From NCBI GenBank assembly GCA_003427395.1, contig BFEA01000061.1, positions 3,974,866 to 4,003,145 of the forward strand: a stretch of DNA of 28,280 nt, in the 5' to 3' direction. The DNA comes from Chara braunii (taxonomy: Eukaryota > Streptophyta > Charophyceae > Charales > Characeae). Positions 1 to 10,455 of the stretch are shown here, piece by piece. The notes below the pieces were generated by a model that was given only the letters and a program-made list of their open reading frames with translations, had not been told where the DNA came from and did no database searches. The first letter of the stretch is position 1, and each line of letters begins with the position of its first letter. The translations under genes and the position numbers were made by a program.

Positions 1-2
1 AA

Positions 3-97
3 AAACCAGGCCGCGGACTGGGCCTCATCGGCCGCGGCCGCGGCCGAGAATCTCGGCCGCAGCGGCCGAAATGCCCGCGGCCTAGGCCGCGGGTGTC
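3..97. repeat. CpG-rich GGCCGCGG palindromic cluster
   Basis: The first hundred bases are built from GGCCGCGG-type words. The core at about 29-70 is a near-perfect palindrome centred on GAGAATCTC, with CGGCCGCGGCCGAGA on one side and its complement on the other with one mismatch. Outer GGCCGCGG and CCGCGGCC words extend the symmetry. No coding function is visible. It could be the end of a repeat element cut by the window edge, or simple CpG-rich sequence; I cannot tell which. Confidence 0.6.
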
Positions 98-1710
98 ACA
101 TAGTAGCCGAGGATACCCTTGTGACGCTCAACCTCACGCCCTGTGCTACCTTCCGGTCGAAGTGTTTTGGCTTGCGGAAAGGGGTCCGGGAAAGGCAGCA
201 AAGATGGGGTGTGCCAAGGATTTTTGGAAAATTGAGTGCGGGGATACAGACAAAATTGAAATCCCCCATGTTTGTCCGACTGGAGCAAGACGAAGGTTCG
301 TCGCCGCGCGGGTTTGACGGGAGAAAAAGGCACGCGTGGGATTCCCACTTATGGGAAATTCAATCCAAAAAGTATCGTTGAACTTCCTAGCGAGCCGTCG
401 CTCTACGTTTCGAGTTAAAAGGGGCAGGTACACACGTCGTATCCCGTTTGCGGATGAGGTCCAGTCGGCGTTCGCTACACAATTCCGAATCCGACGTGGA
501 GGGTCTCAATCGAGTGACTCTGTCCTTGTGCTCGTCCTTGCCACGTGTGCGGTAGTGGAATCCCTTGGCCTGGTAGCGTTCGAAGCGGCGACAATCGCTG
601 CACAAAGTATTGGGCCAATGAGGTTCCACTGCCGCCCATGGTACGACGATTAGTTCGTTAAAGGGGAGTAACAACGAATAAGGCGGAAAGCGCATATCGA
701 TGATAACAAAACTGGCACCCATAAATCCAGAAGACCGAGTTTTGTGAGGAAATAAATAACGCCCTCCGATCTTGGCGACGGCCTCTCGTACATCCCACTC
801 GCATACACGTATCCTTTCCTCGTTGTACGGGAAGAGGTGCGGCGGGGGCACGGGAAGTTAGCGCCCGGTCGGGTTAGGGCCGTCAATCCACATGGCAACG
901 AAGATAAGCTCCAAAAAGATCTTAATCATACATCACTCCAAGCAATCAAATCATTCAGTCGAGCAACCATGCCATCATGCCATAACAACTCTCTTACGCG
1001 ACTCACCGGATGTACATACTGAATGAGGGAAGTAAGGTTTACCATAATTCATCCATTACGATATAGCGTGGCTGGAGGAGAGAGAGAGAGGGAGAGAGTA
1101 TGGATACATACCAGGAGGGAATTACGAGTGGAAAGCAATTACAAAATATAAGACAATCTTGTCAAGGAAGGTTTTGGCTTTAAAGCCGAGTGATCGGAAT
1201 TCACACTTGAAGATACAAATTTAGGGACAACAGAAAAGGAAACACTTCTGCCATAAGATTCCACCATAGTCGCATGCCATACACTCACTCACTTCCGACT
1301 CGAACCTTGAACATCTCACTTGCACTGACTATCCCGGTCGTCACGTGGCAAATCCACCATAGCGATCGTCACCCCGCCGACTTAGCTTTGGCACGACCCC
1401 ACTCGGATCCCACAGCCCGTCGGGCGATCCAGCATACTGAGCGTCCAGACTACAGCCATCTCGTCGGGACTTTTCGACTCGCACCTACATTCATACCATC
1501 TAGTCACGGCTTCCCGGAAGCGGGCAGATGAGCGAGAGAGAGATTTTCGGGAGCGCTTGCAGAATTTATAGCTGCGGAAAAAAAGATAGATGCTAGAAGG
1601 GGTTAGGATTGAGGTAGGGAGGAGTAGGGGAGGGCTCAGGGACATGTCGATCCCTTGGATCCCAGCTGCAGTGAATCATAATCGTCGTGTATCAAGAATT
1701 ACCTTCTTAC
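98..1710. other. Unassigned left flank
   Basis: No convincing gene is seen. The longest open frame is on the minus strand (387-851, 154 codons). It starts at GTG rather than ATG and has no domain I recognise beyond a single C-x2-C pair, so it is treated as chance. A GA-rich microsatellite sits at about 1075-1098, and a G/A-rich patch on the plus strand at about 1589-1635. The stretch immediately before 1711 is the left target site of the retrotransposon. Confidence 0.5.
1075..1098. repeat. GA microsatellite
   Basis: Plus-strand run of GGAGGAGAGAGAGAGAG type with one GGG interruption. Simple sequence with no associated gene. Confidence 0.8.
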
Positions 1711-1714
1711 ACGG
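1711..1714. repeat. Left target-site duplication (ACGG)
   Basis: ACGG lies directly before the TGT that opens the first LTR. The same ACGG lies directly after the closing ACA of the second LTR, at 22058-22061. A four-base duplication is within the 4-6 bp range made by Ty3/gypsy integrases. It shows that 1715-22057 was inserted as one unit. Confidence 0.8.
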
Positions 1715-2201
1715 TGTCGCACTTTTTCCAGTCGGGCCACTTCGGGCGACAAGGAAGCCAACAGGCTGGCACACAGGATTTTGAATGTCATTTGCAATAA
1801 ATAAAATAAATTAAATAAAACAAATCCATTCCTGTTGTATGCGTCCGGCTTCGAGTGAGACCCTTCAATTGCGGTTTTTGCCAGTCCCCGGTCTTAGAAA
1901 TCTTTTATTTTGATTCGGAACAGCAAAATTTATGCAAATGTTAATCACAAAATTCTGGTATGTCATGCATGCATCAATTTTGCCGATTTTCTAATTTTAA
2001 GAACTGTGATAGGATCATCACACAACATGATCATTGAACAAAACAGTGAAGAAAATGCAGGACTGACTGACTCAAGCAAAGACAAGATAAGTGAGGGAAA
2101 AATGAGAACTCTTAATAATCTCAGAGAGTACACATGAAGACAGCATGACCAGCACTAGTCACGAGTCCTCACTCATCCCTCTGGACCTCACGCTCAATCT
2201 C

Positions 2202-2858
2202 TCATTTTGTTGTGCTTCTCTTTTGCCTCGAACCATGTTTCCGTACTTCCTGAGGTTGTGGTTTCTGGATGTAGAGCCACCTGAACCCTGCGATCTCCGA
2301 GCATTTCTAACTGAGTCCCATGACACGAAAGTCAACCATAGCACAAAACTCTTCCCACAATGTAGGAAGATATGGCTGAGAGAAAATCCCTCGTCTGAGA
2401 TGTTGGAATTCGGATAGCTCAGTTACCGTCTCATAATCAATCATTGCAGGCGAGATATATCTCTTGGTCAGATCTACCGGGCCACCCCAGTAAGAACCAT
2501 CAATGAGAGTGAATGGTACAGGAGGCTTGGGGTAGTCAGTGTAAAGCTTGGGTCCGAATATGCGGATCAGCTTTATCCCACTCTCATCAAGCTCCTTTTC
2601 TCTCTCCTCAAGGTACCTGGCTGCTGTGATCCAGACTGAATCGAAGTGCTCGTGAGCTTCTTTGCCTTTCTTCACAGAGGGTCTCAAATCATGGATAGTA
2701 CCCCCTGCGAAGCTGGTGAGGACAACAAAGATTGACAGACCCCTTTGACTGAAGCCAATGGCATTGATGTATTGATACTGGATAGCATCCTTGAGTGCTA
2801 TCCTATTAAGATTGGCCAAGACTGACCCCTCGACTGAAAATGACTGAACTGTACTCAT
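2202..2858 (-). pseudogene. LTR-embedded ORF 1, copy in 3' LTR (unknown protein)
   Basis: The frame opens with ATG at 2858 (MSTVQSFSVEG...) and runs 183 codons to a TAG at 2307-2309. It continues in the same frame for another 34 codons to TGA at 2202. The matching frame in the other LTR (15553-16209) is exactly as long, 219 codons with stop, and has no indel relative to this one. Over the first 183 codons about 84% of residues agree. The predicted protein is soluble, with a charged middle (EEREKELDE) and aromatic/proline patches (LYTDYPKPPVPF, GSYWGG). I recognise no family. On the minus strand it lies 490-1,140 bp before the LTR edge, so in the 5' LTR the same frame would be upstream of the primer-binding site and pol, where gag is usually read. 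Gag-like function is only a positional guess. Confidence 0.6.
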
Positions 2859-3674
2859 GTGCTGAGCCGGATGTTGAAACCGATCTATGTATCTTTCAAC
2901 AATGACTGACTAATTGCTGATTGAAACTGACCAGAAATTTTGAGTCACTCAGACGATTAAATGTTGATTGATTGCAGGTTGAATGTTACTTCAATGCTGC
3001 TCGAATGTTGTTTCAATGATGTTTGTATGTTGTTGCTGATTAAATACCGAGATATCAGTTTGCCGAGTACTAATAACTAGGCGCCGGAACTTTGAGAAAA
3101 CTATAAGTCCAGATGGGGTACTTGTTGACTGGAACTAACCAAACTGCACTCACGTGAAAATTAATTGCATTTAGTTTCCGATGAATTCTATGATTTGGCT
3201 AACTGTGTCGAACAGAGAGGTTGTTGAATGCCTCACTGACCAGATTCAGACTGTCCACCGTGCTTGACCGGTGACTCTCTTCAAGACGGCGTTGGGTGCT
3301 CTTTCTCACATCTGACTGTCGGGTGCAGCAATATAATGTCCCTATGCCCTCTTGCTTTGTTCATTCACCCCTACCGTATTATGCATGCCGTTTATGAGAC
3401 ATTTTCTCCCCTCATTCACGCTGCCGGTTACCAACGACTTCTCTAGCTCGACCAACAGTCTCAATGCATCAGAGTGTGCTATGCAGCCGCCTGTCCGATC
3501 CGTAAAAGTAGAAGGTGTACGCAATATATTTTTGGTCCTCTAGTAATTTCAGTACTTTCACTCTCATTAATTTTAGGCTATGCCGAGTATCCTTGATTGC
3601 CTTTTCCTCCCAACCGTCCCTTCTGTCTCGATTGAGAGCACAAGTCATTCTCACCTTCAAGTTGTCTTTGACCC

Positions 3675-4055
3675 TCATGGCTTCCTCTTCATACCTGATC
3701 TGTTGTTAACTTTTAGCTCGACCAATAAGTGTAGAGAGTTTGGGTATCGTTTGCTCTCTGATATCTTCAGGGACACGATTGGAGGTTCCTTTATACTGTG
3801 GCTATCTGCTGCTGGATCAATGATGAGGCGAGATCCAAACTGCAAGATGACCGCTGACTTGGGGCGGTCTAAGGTGGCGTTATTAATAACAACTCCCTGA
3901 CCAGAGGCGACAGGGTTGTACCCATGTGCTAAAGCATATACTGGAAGCGGTTTGAGTCCCCTCTGATTAGAAACATAGTTGACTGATTGGTTGATGTCTA
4001 TTCCGAGAGTTGGCAGGCAATGGCCAAGTAACAATAAACTCAGACATAGGGTCAC
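3675..4055 (-). CDS. LTR-embedded ORF 2 in 3' LTR (unknown, 126 aa)
   Basis: An open minus-strand frame of 126 codons starts at ATG 4055. The first 17 residues are hydrophobic (CLSLLLLG) and could pass for a signal peptide, but that part is frameshifted in the other LTR by a one-base deletion and so is doubtful. The central part, around YALAHGYNPVASGQ and SAVILQFGSRL, is preserved in the other LTR at 17067-17282. A second open minus-strand frame (3678-3469, basic) begins just past its end in another phase. The two may be one old frame split by a shift that both LTRs share. No domain is recognised, and expression is unproven. Confidence 0.35.
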   Translation of the reverse strand: MTLCLSLLLLGHCLPTLGIDINQSVNYVSNQRGLKPLPVYALAHGYNPVASGQGVVINNATLDRPKSAVILQFGSRLIIDPAADSHSIKEPPIVSLKISESKRYPNSLHLLVELKVNNRSGMKRKP

Positions 4056-4729
4056 TGGCGATGTCTCTCGTGATTAACTGCTGACGAGGAACAGGTCATC
4101 AATTACTTGACCTCTGCCAGCAAAGTGTCGTAGGTTTTCTGGATCACAGGGTTGTACTTCACTAGAATGTTGTGAGTTTTTCTGGTTCGTAGGTCTGCAC
4201 TCCACTAGAGTACTCTAGAAAAGATATATGTGAGTGAGCAAAATGGACTCGGCTGAACTTATTGAAGCTTTGTTCAGAATTGTTCTGGGATTACCGTCGG
4301 TGGAAGTTCTTTCGAGCATTTATTGGGTGAGGGTAATATGTCAAAAGAGGAGATAGAGTTGGCGTTTGTCAGGTGAAGTCCGCAGGATTAACCCGTTGAT
4401 GATCCTCGGACCATCCTGACTGCAGAATGTCGGAAAAATTAATAGAACATTGTCTGAGCACGGCTCAAAGTGTCGAGAGAGTTTTTCGTGCGAGGGTTAT
4501 CAATAGTGTCTGTAGGTTTTGGCGCTCAGCAACCAGTTACATTCAGAGATGGCAGTTCAAAAACTTTATGTCTCTCCGACACTTCCCCAACTTAGGGGAA
4601 TTGCACTGAGCACATCGGCCATTCACGCTCGCCAACACCTGCAGTCTTCAAAGGTTAGGGACACCCGTGAAACTTACCCCGGGGACAGGCTACGACACGT
4701 TTGATATTAATCAAGACCTAGAGATCTCA

Positions 4730-4741
4730 CCCCCCCCCCCC
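4730..4741. repeat. Poly-C run in 3' LTR
   Basis: Twelve consecutive C bases. The equivalent place in the other LTR (18027-18063) has a longer C run and scattered N calls, so this homopolymer is unstable, hard to sequence, or both. Confidence 0.9.
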
Positions 4742-6718
4742 GTTTCTTGGGTTGGAGCAATGTTAGTGAATGTAAACCTAGCTCGCCCTGCTCAATGCAC
4801 CTTCATGTAGGAATGTAATCCCCTGGCGATCCCAACATTTCGACCAACCAATTGACAGTGTCCCGTTAATCCCCATCAAGTAGAAACTTCAAGATCAGGT
4901 AAACTATCGTTCTCAGTTGTCTCCTCCTTCCTCCAATGCTCATCACTCACCTGTCATCTGGTAGTGGGTCCGAATGATTTTCCCGAAGTTCTGTTGGTAC
5001 TGATCAAAACTATCGCCCTTGCAACCTCAGTTACCGATTTAGCTTTTATTCAGACGGGCCGCAAGATCTCAAACGCTACTTTTTGGTTTGCTTCCTCATG
5101 GCATTGTCCCGACGACACGTTACTTGGTCATCCACAGCCTGAGCCACACGGGGCATGCCGACACTCTATAGCACGCTGGCTCATCGGTTTATTTTTAGAT
5201 GAACCACCAAAGCCCAAGAATCCACTCGTTAACCCAATCACATACAAAACCATCATGGCGCGACAAACATAGTATGGCTCTGAATAGTGGAGCGAGAGCC
5301 TCTTTTGACGGGGTTTGTTTAAGGCCTTGTCTTTATAAAAAAAACTCGAGTATTCGGGAATCTGCAGCAGTCGTTTTCTGCTTTCACGAAAGGACTCAGA
5401 ACGACTTACAGAGTCTGCTCACACATGTAACAACCCCATATAGAGAAGTCAAGTTCCGTCCCGATTCAGACTACCGAAACTGGAACAAGAAAGCTATCAT
5501 CAAGCCCAAGAGTTGTTGCCCCTCCTACCTGCTCTTTCTAAAAATCACTCGTTCTATGTACCCTCGTTTACGTTCGAACTGTAGTTAACCCTGACATGAG
5601 ACTCACAGGCGATCATGCCAGTCTTAGGTCCTCCTAACAATCTAAAGGATCACATTAATAACCAAGTAGCAACTATAAGTTTAGTTAGGCTCTGCGCAAC
5701 CATGACCAGTGCCAACTTTGAGGACCTCATGCACGAAAGAGTCATGGCGAAGTGAATGCTCGTGGCTCTAGTCTCGACTGAAGATCAGCCATCAATGAAA
5801 GACCGTTAAGTGGAAATTATTAGTAATCACGCAACATAACTGTTACCTCTTGAAAAGGGACTGTTAACAACAGTTGCGGTCATGCGGCCTCAAAATAGCC
5901 TCGTGTTTCGAGAGTCACTTTCGTTCTCCTTCTCTTAGACAGGTAGTTCCACGACTTCATACTTCGACCACCTGAAGCTCTTCACAGCGTTCATCCCGCA
6001 GGATATTACAGGTGACGTCAACTGGGTGCTCTCACACAGTTGACCCATACACGCTTTCACGCGACCACTGCCCTCTTGATCGAGTCACGCGCATGACAAC
6101 AAAAGGCGCACGACTACACACTTCTTCCATCCTAAGGCCAATCAGTGAAGGCCAGGAGCCGTGCATAGAGGTGAGTGATGTCACCTAATTGATCTTGTGC
6201 AGTTCGCCTCGTTCGCATATCCGCAAGCACGCTTCTTCCCTCACGCACGTCCTATCAGATCACGGGTAACCAAGGCTATATCTGATTCTAGCACGCTCGT
6301 AGAAGTTGGTAGTCATCAATGGAACAATACGCTAGCCAAACGGGCTCAGCAGAAACTTCCGAGCAGGTCCTTTGGTTACTTGCGCCTGCTCTCTACTCGT
6401 AAGAGCCCGGTTTTAACCACCTCTCCTTGTGCGCTTCGCTACGCTATCACCATGGCTAGGACACAGTGACGCCCTCCATGCATTGCCCAGACACCATTCA
6501 CGCGCAGCGACTTCTCCCCGTCTGCCCATTTTGAAAGGTTGCTGCATTGGTCACCCACTCGCGCGTGACTGTGTCTCTCTTGATCCCGGTCTCTTTTCCT
6601 TTGCAACTCACCTACTGCCTCTAACCACCAGTGCGTGACAGGCCATCCCGAAGGCATCAACCAAAAAGAACACAAATCCCGGTTCCCTAGCGCAAGCTTG
6701 ACCTTGATCCGAGTACTT

Positions 6719-6737
6719 CTCTCTCTCTCTCTCTCCC
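6719..6737. repeat. CT microsatellite in LTR
   Basis: A (CT)n run of about nine units on the plus strand. The other LTR has a much shorter CT-rich stretch at 19983-19993. The difference keeps the overlapping minus-strand frame open in both copies. Confidence 0.8.
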
Positions 6738-6807
6738 ATATACCAGTCTCCCTCTTTTCTTCCCTGATCGTGATTGTCGCGCACGTAACCACAACCACAC
6801 TGGCCCT

Positions 6808-7367
6808 TTAGTCTCGTCGTCGTTGAGAACTGGCCTCCGGGCCGTCTTCCACTGGCTCTGCAGGTGGGTGGTCCCGTCGCCACTGCCCCAAACCGTGCCA
6901 AGACTTAGTGGCCTCCGCATCACTCATCTTAGACTCGCCTTCGGAGTCCCGATCGACGTGCTGCACCTCCCTGGTCGTGGTCCCTGTCAAAGAGTCATCC
7001 TCGTGGTAAGTGATTGTCACTCGCATACCTGCAGTTACCCCATCATCCCTGCATCTGCGCTCAGCTCTATTGCGAGCCTCGGTAATCGCTGCCTGCAGTC
7101 CCTCGTCCCTTTCCTCATCTCTTGGTCCTGGTGGCTGCACACATTAATCTTTAGCCTCACCTCCCTCGTAGGCTTCCCATAGGACAGTATGGTCTCCACT
7201 AAGATGCCTTTCTCATCCTCGCGCTCCCATATCCAAGAATATCTCATGTACCTTGGCCTATAGCCACACAGGCCATTTCGGTCTGCCATCGCCACTTCTC
7301 TGTGATAGCCAACGCCTAAGACAGATGCCTGCTTACGCCCCTGCAGCCCCCTCGAGACGCTAGGCAC
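6808..7367 (-). pseudogene. LTR-embedded ORF 3, copy in 3' LTR (frameshifted)
   Basis: Two overlapping minus-strand frames (7367-7035 and 7140-6808) together correspond to one frame in the other LTR (21082 to about 20800, then 20279-20073 across the MITE). Shared features include MADRNGL near the start, RPRYMRYSWI, ETILSYGKPT, then an acidic/charged middle (TYHEDDS, TTTREVQ) and MSDAEAT...SWHGLGQWRRDHPP near the end. A two-base length difference near 7110-7125 relative to the partner switches the frame here. The composition is hydrophilic with no membrane segment, and I recognise no domain. A roughly 160-residue protein is implied in the ancestor. Confidence 0.45.
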
Positions 7368-8388
7368 AGAGACCCAAAAACGACCGCAGCGTTCCTAGCG
7401 TGACAATCACGTTCTCGGATCAGACACAATTGGCCAGTCTCTCGAAATACGACAGCCGCCTGCTTTTCTTATGAGGTTGCCATGCACAGGGCTATCTGCA
7501 TTCTAAACAAAAACTTGAAATATTTTCAGATCGGTAATTAAAAAAATAAATAAATAGAAAATAGAATAGCAAGGTAAAATAAAACAAAACCAACCGAAGA
7601 GACGAGGGCCCCAACGGTCACACCACCCGCGGAGCCTCTCACAGCCAATCGTCAGTCGCCTTGCACTTTGGTGTGAAGCAGTCAGAGACTTGACATAGTG
7701 GTCCCATAAAGGGACACTGATGATCACCCTCCCCTCCACAAGAAGGACCTATGAACTACCCCTGATGGGTACCCGTGTCCGATGGCAAGGAGGGGGCTTA
7801 TGACTTTCCACTGAGGGTGATAAGCCTCCTACCGAAGCGGGTGCAGGTTGCCCCTCTTTTGGGGTCCTGCGCCAGGGACAACGAGGAAGCGAATGATCAA
7901 GCCATTCTAGGCTGCCAGTCGGTAATCACGGTTAAAAAAACGAACCATTAATTCCACGCAAAAGGACAAGACAAGCAGTAAAAATAGGCAACAATATAAT
8001 AATAGTAATATTAATAGAAAGAGTGAAACGAACCCTCAAAGTTCTCTCACGTTTCAGCATCACTGAAGCCCCCCCCGACTTCCAAGACTCAGGGGCAACG
8101 ATCCTGTTCCAGACACGGATCTAAGGCTCCGCGCTCAACCCCTCATTTTCTTTTACTAACAGCAACCGTAGCCTCCACACCTACCTCGCAACCCGGCTAC
8201 AGGAGTCCGGCGCGCGGTTTGAAAAGACCGCGCTAACTATCGCTACCACACCCCTGCACCCTGCCCAGATCACGACCTTCGGGGCCCAATGCACGGTAGA
8301 GTAGACCGTGGCCCCCCGTACACGGCGGCATGTGAGTGGATGCCTGTCTGGTACACAGAGGAGGGCCAGGACACCGCACCCTCCGACA

Positions 8389-8409
8389 TGATACCAAACC
8401 CCCGCCCAA
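8389..8409 (-). other. Candidate polypurine tract before the 3' LTR
   Basis: On the minus strand the bases just before the LTR read GGGCGGGGGTTTGGTATCA. A G-rich stretch adjoining the 3' LTR is expected as plus-strand primer. It is not a clean purine run and ends five bases or more from the LTR edge, so the assignment rests mainly on position. Confidence 0.4.
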
Positions 8410-8444
8410 CGTCCCTACTGGGCAAATTTTGGTACCCTAGTTAG

Positions 8445-8452
8445 TATATAAG
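8445..8452 (+). promoter_or_regulatory. TATA box for the antisense frame
   Basis: TATATAAG lies just inside the internal region, outside the LTR. It points along the plus strand, opposite to pol. About 290 bp downstream is the ATG of the antisense frame. The sequence between (8480-8730) is pyrimidine-rich like a 5' leader and contains a short upstream ATG frame near 8562. Retroelement promoters normally lie in the LTR, so a TATA box here suggests an independent antisense promoter. Confidence 0.45.
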
Positions 8453-8734
8453 GACAAAGATCATGGGCACACTCTGAACAGTTCGCAGTGATTCTCTCAC
8501 AGTGAATCTGCGTCTGCAATTAGCTTTCACTTCTTAGCGCATTTTCCTTCTACCTCGCAACATGTTAGCTCTTTGCTCGTAGCGCAACAATTCCAAGGTA
8601 GTGGTTAATACACGCATACCACTGCGCAAGCACTTTCGTTTTTCCCCCCCATAGCTTGCTTATAACACGTCTCTCTTGCCTTCGCAATATTCCCCTGACC
8701 CTTGTTCTCACTGTCACGTATCAGTTCCTACACC

Positions 8735-9190
8735 ATGCGTGAGGCACGCCGGGGACAGGGAAGAGGGAGAGGTGGTAGAGTAGGGAAGGCTCGGGAAGAG
8801 CCGCCACCTCGCGCAAGGCGTGAGTATAGTTTAGAGGAGGAAGAGGAGGATATGGCTACACAAAGCCATACCCACACCACTCACTCACTAGTTGGCAAGA
8901 GAGAACTTCATCGCCGACTAAGATGGAGTATTTCCAAAAGAAGTTTGAGGCGCACTATGGTGCCCCAAGTCTCTCCTCTCCTCCGTATTCCCAGAGCTCC
9001 CACTATCCCTACAGCGAGTAGGCCCATAGTGTCAGTTCCGCCACCTCCTACCCCATGTACAATTTTCCCTTCTTCTCATCTGAGCGACTACACTATTTTT
9101 TGCATTTTTTTTCTTCTCACACCTCTTCACCTCGAGTTCATGGTCGTTTTCTACATCCTGTATAGGGGTGATTTTCTCTCGAATTTCTGA
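8735..9190 (+). CDS. Antisense ORF next to the 3' LTR (Arg/Gly-rich N-terminus)
   Basis: The plus-strand frame starts at ATG 8735 with context ACACC. The first ~30 residues are rich in Arg and Gly (GQGRGRGGR), an RNA-binding type of composition, followed by an acidic run (LEEEEED). After about residue 60 the composition turns odd, and a second frame from ATG 8923 to TAG 9019-9021 (MEYFQKKFEAHYGAP..., then Ser/Tyr/Pro-rich) looks more protein-like, so a frameshift near 8905-8922 is likely. The last ~35 residues, with a hydrophobic stretch, probably lie beyond the true end. It resembles the way some plant Tat-lineage elements (for example Grande) carry an antisense gene between pol and the 3' LTR. 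A gag N-terminus of a plus-strand element is the alternative, but the primer-binding site argues against that orientation. The family is unknown. Confidence 0.45.
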   Translation: MREARRGQGRGRGGRVGKAREEPPPRARREYSLEEEEEDMATQSHTHTTHSLVGKRELHRRLRWSISKRSLRRTMVPQVSPLLRIPRAPTIPTASRPIVSVPPPPTPCTIFPSSHLSDYTIFCIFFLLTPLHLEFMVVFYILYRGDFLSNF

Positions 9191-9345
9191 ATTTTTTCCT
9201 TTCAAGTCTCCAGTTCATGTCACACTTTATAACATCACTGGCTTGAGAGTTTGAATATCTTAAAGTTGGGGATGCAGGTTCTTTGTGAACCAAGCCACTT
9301 GTTGGACACCAAATAAATTTAAGAAGAATTTCTCATTCCCCGCTG

Positions 9346-9590
9346 GCTTGACTTGCTGCTGAACTTTTCAGCTATGAAATTACCTTGCTCCTTGTCTTGA
9401 CAGTGATGCCAGGGATATTGTCCAATTGACCTTGACGTTGAGGACACTCATTGTGTCTGCCATACTGGGGATATGGTATACCAAACTCTTTTCCTGTTCT
9501 CTGACCCGAGTGAGACTTCTTCTCATCTTCTCAATGAACTCAGGGGATACGAAACCCTTTTTATTTTCTCCGACCTTGGAGTTCCTTACT
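9346..9590 (-). pseudogene. Second gag-like fragment
   Basis: This 245-bp stretch is a diverged direct copy of 10146-10390. It shares GACTTGCTGCTGAA at the left edge, the GATATGGTATACCAAA block, and ...GTTCCTT at the right edge. On the minus strand it contains the decayed, glycine/glutamine-rich frame seen in the first copy, but lacks the Cys/His cluster, which lies beyond its edge. At about 9590 it is joined directly to integrase-tail sequence, with a short TTACTG match to the equivalent site at about 12263. It appears to be a product of template switching or recombination. Confidence 0.6.
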
Positions 9591-10145
9591 GATCAACCTC
9601 TGATATCTGTCTCATTCTGATTTGAAGCAGCTGTAAAATAGAATAATCTCTGTCACTCTTTTGACTTCACCATGTTTTGATTATACTCTCAATAGGCAGA
9701 GTCGACCGTACCACAGAGTGAATGAAGCATACCCAGTAGTTATCTTGACAGTAATGTTGTCATTATAAACTGCAACTCTCAATACATTTGGCCAATTACT
9801 GAGATTTCATTCACACCATTTAGCCATTGAATCTTTTAGAATCCTATGACCCCTCTCAACCGGTGCATTTGCTTGGGGATGATAAGTAGTTACATATCGA
9901 ATTCTGATACCCAGTCTGAGAGTGGTTCTTCTTACAATCTCATTTCTAAATTCAGATCCTTTGTCTGGGACAAACTCTCTGATGAAGGGATATCTGATAT
10001 AAACTTCCTTTATCCAGTCATCCACCTGCTTGGTTGTTTTCCTTTTCAGAGTTTTTGCCTCAACATATCCGGAAAAATTGTCTCTCATGTTCAATATGTA
10101 TCTCATCCCTACTTTGCCTAATGGCATGGTGATGAGATCCAAATG
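9591..10145 (-). pseudogene. Second integrase core (fragment)
   Basis: An open frame from 10142 to 9807 encodes 111 residues of a retroviral-type integrase core. The first Asp is in MDLITMP, the second in FVPDKGSEF, and the Glu in NAPVERGH (codon 9855-9857), so the D,D,E triad is complete here, unlike in the other copy. The N-terminal zinc-binding part and the C-terminal GPY-like part are absent. The sequence downstream of the core (9806-9591) matches 12540-12270. Just before the core, at 10143-10150, the sequence switches from integrase to gag-like within a shared CTCGACTT word. Alone it cannot work as an integrase. Confidence 0.8.
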
Positions 10146-10455
10146 AACTCGACTTGCTGCTGAAATTTTCAGCTATGAAGTTACCTTGTTCCTTGTCTTG
10201 ACAGTGATGCTAGAGATATTGTCCAATTGGCCTTGACGTTGATGACACTCATTCTGTCTGCCATACTGAGGATATGGTATACCAAACCCTTTTCCTGTTC
10301 TCTGACCTGAGTGAGACTTCTTCTGAATTTCTCAAGCAACTAAGGGGATACCAAACCCTTTTTCTTTTCTTTGACCTTGAAGTTCCTTGAAGTGTCTGCA
10401 TGATCCTGCAAAATAGCAAGTCTCACAGTCCCAACATACAGACTCTCTAGCAAAC
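10146..10455 (-). pseudogene. Gag-like fragment with Cys/His cluster
   Basis: Read on the minus strand from about 10450, the frame shows SVCWDCETC and then SCRHFKEL, a C-x2-C-x2-C...C-x-H cluster like a decayed nucleocapsid zinc knuckle. A hydrophilic Gln/Gly/Lys-rich stretch follows (GKGFGIPYPQYG). There is at least one in-frame stop. It ends at the junction with the second integrase core. Its place after pol, not before it, is abnormal for Ty3/gypsy. The gag call rests on the knuckle-like motif and composition, so it is tentative. Confidence 0.5.

Larger units (their letters stand above)
1715..8388 (-). repeat. 3' LTR of the retrotransposon (6,674 bp)
   Basis: It opens with TGTCGCAC and closes with CTCCGACA on the plus strand, and is collinear with 15067-22057. 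Clear anchors occur throughout: the AAATAAAATAAATTAAAT patch near 1800 and 15150, the poly-C run at 4730-4741, the CT run at 6719-6736, and the matching last 300 bp. It holds two stretches missing from the other LTR: a roughly 26-bp GCGCGGT...ACCGCGC hairpin near 8209-8235, and about 95 bp near 7375-7480. It lacks the MITE present in the partner. Besides the three reading frames listed separately, most of 4060-6600 shows only short chance frames. Confidence 0.88.

Noticed and set aside
387-851. 154-codon minus-strand frame
   Set aside because: Starts at GTG, has no ATG until well inside, no recognisable domain, and overlaps other frames of similar quality.
6439-6923. Several overlapping minus-strand frames near the CT run
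   Set aside because: They owe Arg/Glu runs to the CT microsatellite. Partial conservation in the other LTR is noted, but the phases disagree and no domain is visible.
9846-10121. 91-codon plus-strand frame
   Set aside because: Shadow of the integrase core on the opposite strand.
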